Positions 1 to 6,722 of a DNA stretch of 13,847 bases are shown here, one piece after another. The notes beneath the pieces are model-generated. The model was given only the letters and a program-made list of their open reading frames with translations. It was not told where the DNA came from and searched no databases. A program made the position numbers and the translations under genes. Source of the stretch: Chloroflexota bacterium (GTDB lineage: Bacteria; Chloroflexota; Anaerolineae; Anaerolineales; DRMV01); the NCBI GenBank assembly GCA_013153375.1, contig JAADEN010000135.1, forward strand, positions 1 to 13,847, in the 5' to 3' direction. Position 1 is the first letter of the stretch, and every line of letters begins with the position of its first letter.

Positions 1-146
1 CGCGGAGGAGATGCCTCCCGCCGAGGCCGAGGGTGAGACCGAAGCCGCGGTGCCGGGCGAACTGCCGCCGTGGTTGACCATGGCCCAGGAGACGGAGTCC
101 GAAGCGCCCGCGGCCGCGGAGGAGACGCCTCCCGCCGAGGCCGAGG
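1..146 (+). repeat. 32-bp direct repeat (1-32 and 115-146), in frame
   Basis: Bases 1-32 recur at 115-146 with one mismatch (T12 versus C126). The offset is 114 bases, exactly 38 codons, so both copies encode AEE(M/T)PPAEAE in the same frame. Each copy is followed by acidic sequence and an LPPWL motif, 5 residues later in the second unit. This looks like a degenerate 38-residue protein repeat that may continue beyond the left edge. It is also the reason for treating the ATG at base 11 as internal: the GGAGGAG before it is repeat coding sequence, directly abuts the ATG, and gives no normal ribosome-binding spacing. Confidence 0.85.
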
Positions 147-1606
147 TCGCAGGCGAGGCCCAGGAGGAGCCCGCCGCGGAGACCGAATGGCTCCCGCCGT
201 GGCTGGACCAGGAGACCGCGGCCCAGGTCGCCGATGCGCAGGTTCCGGCGGAATTTGAGCCCCGCTCGGAGACTTCCCCCAGCCCCGAACCCGAAACCGA
301 AATCTTCGATCCCGCGCGGCTGACCCAGCAGACGGGCGAACTGGCCTTGTCGGACGAGGAGATCCAGGCCCTCTTGGGCGAAGAGACGCCCGCGGAGCCG
401 CCTCCGCCGCCCGAGGAGTTGTTCCAAGACCTCGAAACGCCGAGCGAAGAAGAGGAGGAGGCCCCGCCCGAACTGGACCGGGCCCAGGTTCCCGAGTGGC
501 TGCGTCAGGCAGCCCCGGTGACCGCGGAGCCCACGCCCCGCTCGGTCGTGGACGAGATCCTCGAGGGCGCGGTCGAAGGGGAGGACGAAGACGCGCCCGA
601 GGCGTTGGTCGGCATTCCCGATGTGCTGCCCGCGGTGCCCGAGGTGGCCCGGCCCCGGGTGCGCAGCCGCGCGCCGCTGACCCTGCGCCTCACCCGGCGG
701 CAGGAGCAGCGCGCCCAGTGGCTGCAGGAGTTGCTCCAGGCCGAAAAACAGCCCCGGGACCTGGGCGCGCCCTGGTCCGCCCTGCGCTTCGGATGGCTGC
801 GGGCCCTGGTCGGGCTTTTGCTGATCCTGGCCGTGGCGCTGCTGGCCGCGTCCCCGCGGGGCGTGCACGCGCCCCTCACGCCGCATCCCGCCTGGCGGGG
901 CGTCTGGGAGGCCATCGCGAGCCTGCCTCCCCAAGCGCCGGTGCTGGTGGTTTCGGACACTTCGTGGGCCACCGCGCCCGAGATGCGGCGCATCGTCCGT
1001 CCGGTGCAGACGCATCTGCTGCGCCAGCAGGCCCAGGTGCTGCAAATTGCCACCGTGCCTTGGGGCGTGGGCGTGCTCACTTCCTCCGACGCGGCTTTTG
1101 ACCCGGCCGCGGATTTGGGCTATGTGCCGGGCGGCGCTGTGCTCATGGCGCAACTGCAGCGCGCCCTGCCTTACGCGTTGACCGGCGGCGCGCGGCCTTG
1201 GCCGCCGGAGGGCAAGACCGCGTGGCAGACCGTGCGCGGCCTGGATCAAACCGCGCTGGTGGTGGTGGTCACCGATTCGCCCGAGCAGGCTCGGCTGTGG
1301 GTCGAGCAGACCGCGCCGCAACTGGCGTCCTCCGCGTCGGGCCTGGCCTTCGTGCTCAGCAGCCAGGCGGGGCCCTGGTTCGAGCCTTATCTCGCCACGC
1401 CGGGGGTGCGCGGCGCGGTCATCGGCGTCGAGGCCGGCCTGGCCTACGACCAGGCGTTGGGCCTGGACGCGCAAGTCACCCAGAGCCTGTGGCATCGCTA
1501 TCAAGGCGTTTGGGCCTTGGCCACCGTGCTCATGCCCGTGGCCGGAGCCAGCGCGTTTCTGCTGCAGCGCATCGCTCGCCGCGAGCGGCGCAAAAAAGCG
1601 GGATAG
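1..1606 (+). CDS. Acidic Pro/Glu-rich membrane protein with xPxWL motifs (5' partial)
   Basis: I do not recognise a named family. The frame is open to the left edge, so the N-terminus is missing. An ATG at base 11 lies inside a repeated coding unit and is probably internal. Counting from that ATG, residues 1-250 are very acidic and rich in Pro, Glu and Ala, with LPPWL at 18-22 and 61-65 and VPEWL at 160-164. A basic stretch follows, then a hydrophobic helix at about 262-283. Next come about 210 residues of mixed alpha/beta character and a second hydrophobic helix at about 499-521, with a basic tail (RRERRKK). Inferred topology is a cytoplasmic acidic arm, an extracytoplasmic globular domain and a cytoplasmic basic end. 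The next gene starts 9 bases downstream, so the two are probably cotranscribed. The open frame is certain; the function is unknown. Confidence 0.85.
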   Translation, partial: AEEMPPAEAEGETEAAVPGELPPWLTMAQETESEAPAAAEETPPAEAEVAGEAQEEPAAETEWLPPWLDQETAAQVADAQVPAEFEPRSETSPSPEPETEIFDPARLTQQTGELALSDEEIQALLGEETPAEPPPPPEELFQDLETPSEEEEEAPPELDRAQVPEWLRQAAPVTAEPTPRSVVDEILEGAVEGEDEDAPEALVGIPDVLPAVPEVARPRVRSRAPLTLRLTRRQEQRAQWLQELLQAEKQPRDLGAPWSALRFGWLRALVGLLLILAVALLAASPRGVHAPLTPHPAWRGVWEAIASLPPQAPVLVVSDTSWATAPEMRRIVRPVQTHLLRQQAQVLQIATVPWGVGVLTSSDAAFDPAADLGYVPGGAVLMAQLQRALPYALTGGARPWPPEGKTAWQTVRGLDQTALVVVVTDSPEQARLWVEQTAPQLASSASGLAFVLSSQAGPWFEPYLATPGVRGAVIGVEAGLAYDQALGLDAQVTQSLWHRYQGVWALATVLMPVAGASAFLLQRIARRERRKKAG

Positions 1607-1615
1607 GACGGACTT

Positions 1616-2266
1616 ATGAGCATCCCTTTGTCGTTATCGCAGTGGTTAGGCGGCGGATTGGCCCTGTTGGTGACCTTGGGGCTTTTGAGTTACATCCTGT
1701 TCGGTGGGCATGAACTGTTCCGCTTGCTGGCCTACGCGTTCATCGGCGCGGCCGCGGGCTACCTGACCGCGGTGGTCCTGCGGTCCGTGTTCTTCCAGCG
1801 CGTGGGGCTGGCCGCCTTGCAGGGGTTGTGGCCCGCGTGGGTGGCCCTGGGCCTGGCCGTGTTGTTGTGGATGCAACCTGTGGGCCGGCTGGGACGCCGT
1901 TTGAGCGGCGTGAGCCTGGCCGTGCTGACCGCGGTCTCGGCCGCGGTGCTCTTGGGCGGCGCCGCGCGCGGCACCCTGGTGCCTTTGAGCCGCGCCGCGA
2001 TTCAGGGCGTCGGCGCCACCGGCGTGCTTGCCCACCTGGTCGGTTTGCTGGTGACCGTGGCCGTGCTGGCCTCGTTCCACTTCGGCAAACCCGCGCAGTC
2101 CGCGCTGCGCACGCTGACCTTGCGGGTGCGCCAGGTGGGACAGGTCTTCTTGGGCCTGGCCCTGGCCGCCATCTTCGTCGGCGTCTTTCGCACGGCCTTG
2201 TTCGTGCTCACCGAGCGGATCTTCTCGCTGGGGCAACTGCTGCACTTTCTGATCTTCGGCAACTGA
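1616..2266 (+). CDS. Six-helix integral membrane protein, function unknown
   Basis: This 216-residue protein is almost entirely hydrophobic, and I do not recognise its family. Hydrophobic segments lie at about 9-27, 33-55, 62-81, 93-113, 125-145 and 167-190, so six membrane helices are likely, with short Arg-bearing loops between them. No catalytic or transporter signature is visible. The start ATG lies 9 bases after the stop of the preceding gene, preceded by only a weak purine-rich stretch (GGATAGGACGG). This suggests cotranscription and perhaps translational coupling. The MutL-family gene follows after 36 bases. The tight placement between a two-helix membrane protein and a soluble ATPase suggests it is the membrane component of the same module, but that is inference from position only. 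Confidence 0.85.
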   Translation: MSIPLSLSQWLGGGLALLVTLGLLSYILFGGHELFRLLAYAFIGAAAGYLTAVVLRSVFFQRVGLAALQGLWPAWVALGLAVLLWMQPVGRLGRRLSGVSLAVLTAVSAAVLLGGAARGTLVPLSRAAIQGVGATGVLAHLVGLLVTVAVLASFHFGKPAQSALRTLTLRVRQVGQVFLGLALAAIFVGVFRTALFVLTERIFSLGQLLHFLIFGN

Positions 2267-2302
2267 CCGCGCACGCGTCCAACCCGCGTACTCGAGGACA
2301 TT

Positions 2303-4054
2303 ATGCAGGGTTCTTTGGTTGAAACCGATGTCTATCTGGCCTTGGATGTAGGCTCCGCGTTCACGCGGGTGTTCCTGTTCGACGGCGTCGAGGGCCAATA
2401 TCGGCTCATTGCCGTGGGCCAGGCGCCCACCACCGCGAGCCCGCCCGTGCGGGACGCGCTGGTGGGCGTCGAGCAGGCCATCCTGGACCTTCAGCAGTTG
2501 TCGGGGGTGCACCTGCTGGACGAGGACGGCGGCCTCATCGTGCCCACCTCCTCCACGGGCGAGGGTGTGGATGCCGTGGTCGGCACCGTATCGTGCGGCC
2601 GGCCCTTGCGCGTGGTCCTCATGGGCGTGCTGCCCGAACTCTCGGTGGCCAGCGCGCGGCGGGTCGTGGCCGGCGCGTATGTGGATGTCGTCGAGGTCTT
2701 CACGGCCACCGACGCGTTCACGCCCGAAGAGCAGATCCAGCGTTTGGTCGAAGCCTATCCCGACATCGTGATTTTGACCGGCGGCACCGACCAGGGCGCG
2801 CGCCAGGCGGTGGCTTCCCATGTGGACTTGCTTTTGTGGGCCGTGCGCCTGTGGCCTCTGGTTCAGCGCCCGTGGATTTTGTTCGCCGGCAATCAGGCCC
2901 TGGGCGAGGCGGTCCAGAAGCGTCTGGGCGCGCATTACGAGGTGCGCTTGGCGCCCAATGTGCGGCCTTCCATCACCCGCGAGAACCTCACCCCCGCGCG
3001 CGAGGCCTTTCTGGACATCTTCCGTCTGCTGTGGGCCGCGCGCACTCCCGGCCTGGAGGACCTGCACCTGCTGACCCGCGGGCGTTTCACTCTGAGTTCC
3101 TACGGTTTCGCCCGGCTGGCGCGCTACATGCAGCGTCTGTACGCGCCTCACGGCACCATGCTGGCCGTGGATCTGGGCGCGGCCTACACCACGGCCATCT
3201 GGGGCGCGGGCGAATCGTCCCGCCACGAGACCTGGCCCTGGGGCCTGGGCCGCGGCCTGGACGCCTGGGAGCACCAGCCCGAATTCTTGGAATCCGTGGC
3301 CGCGTGGGCGCCCGTGGAGCACATCGGCGACAAAGAGGGCTCGGTGGTGGACTTCGTGCACTGGAAGCGCTGGTATCCGAACACTTTGCCTTTGGACACC
3401 ACCGGCGTGCAGTTGGAAGAGACCCTGGCTCGGGTGCTCTTGCAGCAGATTCGCCAGCAGACCGTGGGCCGCCGCACCCGCCTGGACCTCATCCTGGCGG
3501 CCGGAGGCGTGCTTTCGGCCGCGCCGACGCCGCAGCACGCGCTGCTGACCCTGCTGGACGGCCTGCAACCGCGCGGCCTCACCACCGTCATCGTGGATTA
3601 CGCGCAAATGGCGGGCGTGTTGGGCGTGCTGGCCGAGATCAACGAGTATGTGGTGGTCCAGGTGGTCGGCTCCGCGGCCTTCACGCCCTTGGCCACCGTG
3701 CTCTCCCCGGCCTGGGCGCGGCGCATCGCGGCCGACCGGCCGGTGGCCGAGGTCACCCTGACCTACAGCAACGGCGAAGAACTCCACACCTCCCTGATGC
3801 CCGGCATGTTGACCCGCCTGCCGCTGGCCCCGGGTCGGCGGGCCGAGTTGCGGGTGCGCCCCCGCCGCGGGGTGGATGTGGGCGCGGGGCCGGGCGAGCC
3901 TTTGCAGCAGGACATCGTCGGCAGTCTGCTGGGCCTGGTGCTGGACGCCCGCGGGCGGCCCTGGTCGCCGCCGGCCACGGCCGAAGAACGGCTGCAACAC
4001 CACACCCACGCGCTGCAGGCCCTGCAACTCGCGCCCCAGGAGAGATCGGCATGA
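2303..4054 (+). CDS. MutL/GlmL-family ASKHA-fold ATPase
   Basis: This 583-residue protein matches the family usually annotated glutamate mutase accessory protein MutL/GlmL, which has an actin/Hsp70-type ATPase fold. The phosphate-1 loop is LALDVGSAFTRVFLFD near the N-terminus. A second phosphate loop, AVDLGAAYTTAIWG, lies at about residues 288-301. DIVILTGGTDQGA at about 153-165 resembles the family's glycine-rich GGTD motif, and LILAAGGVL at about 395-403 fits an adenosine-site glycine motif. At 583 residues it is longer than the roughly 460 I recall for clostridial GlmL, with the excess in the C-terminal third. GAGG at 2294-2297 sits 5 bases before the ATG. The stop overlaps the next start (ATGA at 4051-4054). 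Family proteins are thought to protect or reactivate B12-dependent mutases, but no mutase gene is present here, so that role should not be assumed. Confidence 0.85.
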   Translation: MQGSLVETDVYLALDVGSAFTRVFLFDGVEGQYRLIAVGQAPTTASPPVRDALVGVEQAILDLQQLSGVHLLDEDGGLIVPTSSTGEGVDAVVGTVSCGRPLRVVLMGVLPELSVASARRVVAGAYVDVVEVFTATDAFTPEEQIQRLVEAYPDIVILTGGTDQGARQAVASHVDLLLWAVRLWPLVQRPWILFAGNQALGEAVQKRLGAHYEVRLAPNVRPSITRENLTPAREAFLDIFRLLWAARTPGLEDLHLLTRGRFTLSSYGFARLARYMQRLYAPHGTMLAVDLGAAYTTAIWGAGESSRHETWPWGLGRGLDAWEHQPEFLESVAAWAPVEHIGDKEGSVVDFVHWKRWYPNTLPLDTTGVQLEETLARVLLQQIRQQTVGRRTRLDLILAAGGVLSAAPTPQHALLTLLDGLQPRGLTTVIVDYAQMAGVLGVLAEINEYVVVQVVGSAAFTPLATVLSPAWARRIAADRPVAEVTLTYSNGEELHTSLMPGMLTRLPLAPGRRAELRVRPRRGVDVGAGPGEPLQQDIVGSLLGLVLDARGRPWSPPATAEERLQHHTHALQALQLAPQERSA

Positions 4055-5145
4055 CCCAAGGCACCCAGGAACTCATCCCCGGCCCGGCCCGACCCGCGGT
4101 GAACATCGTCCCCCTGGCGTTGGTGGAGCGCGAGCGCCGTTTGCCCCGCCCTGGGCAGGTGCGGGTCGCGGAAGGGCGCGAGGTCACCTTCGCGGAGGTG
4201 GTCGCGGCGACGCCGCGGCGCCACAAAGTGATCTTGCTGGACATCGCCCGGCTCTTGGGCGTGGATCCGGCCCAGGCGCGCCAGGCCCTGCGCGTGCGGG
4301 CCAAGGACCGGGTGGAAAAAGGCGATGTGCTGGCCGAACTCCGTCGGGGCCTTACCCGGCGGCGGGTGCTCGCGCCGCAGCGCGGCCGGGTCATGGGCGT
4401 GGACGCCCAGGCGCGCTTGCTGTTGCGGGTGGGCATCGAGTGGGACGAGGTTTTGGCCGGGCTCAACGGTCGGGTGGCGCGGGTGTTGGAGCCCTGGGGC
4501 GCGGTCATCCGGGCCGAGGGCTCGTACATCGAGGGCGTCTGGGGCAACGGCCAGGTGGCCGCGGGGCTGCTGCGGCCTTTGACCGCCCGGCGCACCGCGC
4601 CCGTGGACGAGGAAGATCTGGGCTTGGAGCATCGCGGCGCGGTGGGCGTGGCGGGCTACTGCACCGATCCGCAGGTGTTGGCCCGGGCCGAAGATTTGTC
4701 CTTCCGCGGCTTGGTGGTCGGCGGACTGTCGCACGCCTGCCTCGAGCAGGCCCGCCGGGTTTCCTTCCCCGTGCTGGTGACCGACGGTTTTGGCCCCGTG
4801 CCCATGAACGAAGAGGCCTTCCGTCTGCTCTCGTCGGCCGAGGGCCGCAGCGCGGTGGTGCTGGCCGAACCGTGGGATCAAGATTTTGGGGCCCGGCCCT
4901 GCGTGATGTTGGATTTGCCGCACATCACCCAGGCCGAGCGGGTGACGCCGGGCGAATCGTTGCTGGTCGGCCAGACCGTGCGCATCCTCAGCGCCACCCA
5001 GCCCGATCAGGTGGGCACTTTGCTCTCCTCCATGCCCCGTTGGGAGCGGCTGCCCAACGGCCTCAAGGCTCTGGTGGTGGATGTGCGCCTGCGCTCGGGC
5101 CAGCATATCGTCGCGCCGATTGTCAATATAGAAATTCTACGATAA
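4051..5145 (+). CDS. Partner of the MutL-family ATPase: lipoyl-like segment plus KOW-like C-terminus
   Basis: This 364-residue protein has no family I can name. The frame is open far upstream, but the ATG at 4051 is preferred: AGGAGA lies just before it, and it overlaps the MutL-family stop by ATGA. Residues 85-118 (VEKGDVLAE, then VLAPQRGRVMGVD) look like a barrel-sandwich or lipoyl-like hairpin of the kind seen in RnfC and other carriers, though I see no obvious modifiable lysine motif. Residues 200-290 have alternating beta/alpha character with VAGYCTDP and LVVGGLSHACLEQA. Residues 301-364 (LLVGQTVRIL, then IVAPIVNIEILR) resemble a KOW/SH3-like beta barrel. No membrane segment is visible. 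The gene is translationally coupled to the ATPase gene, so a direct physical partnership is a reasonable inference. The domain readings come from pattern recognition only. Confidence 0.85.
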   Translation: MTQGTQELIPGPARPAVNIVPLALVERERRLPRPGQVRVAEGREVTFAEVVAATPRRHKVILLDIARLLGVDPAQARQALRVRAKDRVEKGDVLAELRRGLTRRRVLAPQRGRVMGVDAQARLLLRVGIEWDEVLAGLNGRVARVLEPWGAVIRAEGSYIEGVWGNGQVAAGLLRPLTARRTAPVDEEDLGLEHRGAVGVAGYCTDPQVLARAEDLSFRGLVVGGLSHACLEQARRVSFPVLVTDGFGPVPMNEEAFRLLSSAEGRSAVVLAEPWDQDFGARPCVMLDLPHITQAERVTPGESLLVGQTVRILSATQPDQVGTLLSSMPRWERLPNGLKALVVDVRLRSGQHIVAPIVNIEILR

Positions 5146-5148
5146 AAT
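5120..5148 (+). promoter_or_regulatory. Predicted sigma70-type promoter, TTGTCA-17-TAAAAT
   Basis: The -35 box TTGTCA (5120-5125) and -10 box TAAAAT (5143-5148) are 17 bases apart, the optimal spacing. The surrounding 50 bases are strikingly AT-rich against a very GC-rich background. The -35 lies in the last codons of the upstream gene and the -10 covers its TAA stop (5143-5145). Transcription would begin near 5155, about 30 bases before the ATG of the LPDTG gene. It probably drives the rightward gene run. Confidence 0.7.
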
Positions 5149-5176
5149 AGAGTAGGTTCGCTTATTCCGATAGCAC

Positions 5177-5182
5177 AGGAGG
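5177..5182 (+). promoter_or_regulatory. Strong ribosome binding site for the LPDTG gene
   Basis: A full AGGAGG lies 5 bases before the ATG at 5188. With the promoter just upstream, it marks the first gene of a new transcription unit and fixes the start codon. Confidence 0.8.
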
Positions 5183-5187
5183 CTACG

Positions 5188-5991
5188 ATGCCGGACGAAC
5201 GTTTCGACCTCGATGACGATTTTGGCGGCATGTTCGACGAGGAGGATTTCCCCCAAGACCAGGACGAAATCGAGACCGCGAAATTGGGCGACGAAGAAGA
5301 GGAGTACGCCGAGGAAGAGGAGGCCTCCGAGAGCAATCGAGGCTTCATCTTCGCGGTGGCCGGCCTGGGGTTGCTCATCCTGCTGACCCTGTGCCTCATT
5401 GGGACCTGGGCGTTGTGGTGGCGTCCCCGCCAGGTCGCGCAGCGCAACGCGCAAGCGACCAGCATCATGCTGACCAACACCGCGCTGGCTGCGACCATGA
5501 CCCAGGGCGCTCAGGGCCCGGGGCCGGCGACGCAAACCCAGCAGGCCATCGCGGGCGAGGCCACCGCGGCGGCCGCGGCCACCGCGACCGCGATCGCGGC
5601 CGGCGGCGCTGGAGGTGGCGAGGGCACGACGCCGCAGCCCGTCTCCACGGCCACACCCATGCCGCCCACGGTCACTCCGACCCTGATGCCGCCTACGCCG
5701 ACGCCCGTGGTGTACGAAGCGTCGCCCACTTCGGCTTCCGCCGTGACCGCGGCCGGGTCGCCCACGCCGTTGATTGATCCGACCAGCCTGGCCGCCACCG
5801 CGACGGCCGTGGCCGTGGCGGTCCTGGCGACCCAGGGCACGCCCTTCGCGGCCATGACCCAGCAGGCCGCGGGGACCCTGCCGGATACCGGCGTCGGCGG
5901 CGGTTTGTGGACTTCGCCCCTCGGGCTGGCTGCCGTGGCCGTCGTGCTGGTCGCCATCATCCTCCTGGCCCGTCGCGCCCGCCGCGCATAG
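5188..5991 (+). CDS. Two-TM protein: acidic head, Ala/Thr/Pro stalk, LPDTG tail
   Basis: This 267-residue protein has four visible parts. Residues 1-51 are strongly acidic, with runs of Asp and Glu. A hydrophobic helix lies at 53-77 and ends in WWRPR. Residues 78-230 are low-complexity, rich in Ala and Thr and then Thr and Pro (for example TPTLMPPTPTPVV), as expected of an extended and possibly O-glycosylated stalk. LPDTG at 231-235 is followed by a second hydrophobic helix at about 242-260 and a terminal RRARRA. The tail has the layout of a class-type sortase sorting signal. The internal helix replaces a cleavable signal peptide, so the N-terminus probably stays in the cytoplasm. No sortase gene is in the window. 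If a sortase acts, the protein would link membrane and envelope; otherwise it is a two-pass membrane protein. It has its own promoter and strong ribosome binding site. Confidence 0.85.
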   Translation: MPDERFDLDDDFGGMFDEEDFPQDQDEIETAKLGDEEEEYAEEEEASESNRGFIFAVAGLGLLILLTLCLIGTWALWWRPRQVAQRNAQATSIMLTNTALAATMTQGAQGPGPATQTQQAIAGEATAAAAATATAIAAGGAGGGEGTTPQPVSTATPMPPTVTPTLMPPTPTPVVYEASPTSASAVTAAGSPTPLIDPTSLAATATAVAVAVLATQGTPFAAMTQQAAGTLPDTGVGGGLWTSPLGLAAVAVVLVAIILLARRARRA

Positions 5992-6010
5992 CCTCTGAGG
6001 AGGCCGACCC

Positions 6011-6718
6011 ATGCGGTTGGCCGCGCGTTTGTACCGCTTGCAACAGTTGGATCTGGACCTGGACGCGCGGCGAGCCCGACGCGACGCGTTGCGGTGGGAT
6101 CTGCAAAACGACACGGCCCTGGAACAGGCCCGCAGCCAGTGGGAAGCCGCGGAGCGGGCCTGGCGGGAGGCCGAGGCCGCGCTGCGCCGCGCCGAAGACG
6201 AGAGCCGCCGGGTACGGGACAAACTCCGCCGCGAAGAGACCCGTCTCTACAGCGGCGAAGTCACCCATCCCAAGGAATTGCAGGCTTTGCAGTTGGAAGT
6301 CCAGAGCCTGCGTCGCCGTTTGGACGCCTTGGAGGATCGGGCCGTCCACCTTTTGCTCCAGGCCGAAGAGGCCGAGGCCGGGCGCGCGGCGGCCCGGGCG
6401 GCCCTGGAAGCCGCACAAGCCGCCTGGGAGCAGCGCCGCGCCCAGGGCGAGCAAACCCTGGCCCGTTTGGAGCGCGAGATTCACGACCTGGAAGCCCAGC
6501 GCGCCGCGAGGCTGCAAGAACTGCCCCCCGCGGCGCGTGAGTTGTACGAGTCGTTGCGGCAGCGCCGCCGCGGGGTCGCGGTGGCCGGGGTCCAGGAGGG
6601 GAGTTGTCTGGCGTGCGGCGCTACGCTGAGCACCGCGGTGCTGCAGCGGGCCCGCACCGCGGTGGACGAACTGGTGCGTTGCCCCTCGTGCGGGCGCATC
6701 CTCAACCCCTTGGATTGA
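6011..6718 (+). CDS. Coiled-coil protein with C4 zinc ribbon (CT398/DUF164 family)
   Basis: At 235 residues this fits the CT398/HP0958-like family (Pfam zf-RING_7, formerly DUF164). Residues 5 to about 185 are a highly charged Arg/Glu/Ala-rich helix consistent with a long antiparallel coiled-coil hairpin, including the family-like segment YSGEVTHPKELQALQLEV near residue 80. The C-terminal zinc ribbon uses C199-x2-C202 and C224-x2-C227 (CLACG and CPSCG). All four cysteines are present, so zinc binding is likely. Helicobacter HP0958 (FlgZ) binds sigma54 and flagellin mRNA, but most bacterial members have no firm role, so none is assigned here. GAGGAGG at 5997-6003 gives a good ribosome binding site 7 bases before the ATG. 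The NACHT-type gene starts 4 bases after the stop, so the two are almost certainly cotranscribed. Confidence 0.9.
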   Translation: MRLAARLYRLQQLDLDLDARRARRDALRWDLQNDTALEQARSQWEAAERAWREAEAALRRAEDESRRVRDKLRREETRLYSGEVTHPKELQALQLEVQSLRRRLDALEDRAVHLLLQAEEAEAGRAAARAALEAAQAAWEQRRAQGEQTLARLEREIHDLEAQRAARLQELPPAARELYESLRQRRRGVAVAGVQEGSCLACGATLSTAVLQRARTAVDELVRCPSCGRILNPLD

Positions 6719-6722
6719 CCTC

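Noticed and set aside
11..13. ATG as the true start of the first gene
   Set aside because: The frame is open to base 1 and the preceding GGAGGAG is part of a coding repeat also present at 115-146. There is no spacing between it and the ATG.
1646..4027. 793-codon open frame on the minus strand
   Set aside because: It lies opposite two convincing + strand genes. Its Gln/Gly/His/Arg-rich composition is typical of antisense frames in GC-rich DNA, and it has no motif or ribosome binding site.
2593..4050. Upstream extension of the frame that encodes the partner protein at 4051
   Set aside because: This part overlaps the MutL-family gene and has the Arg/Gly/Pro-rich look of an out-of-frame translation. 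The ATG at 4051 has a ribosome binding site and an ATGA overlap.
5560..5610. Short GC-rich tandem pattern in the LPDTG gene
   Set aside because: It is explained by Ala/Thr-rich coding sequence in the stalk; there are no spacers or conserved repeats that would suggest CRISPR or another element.
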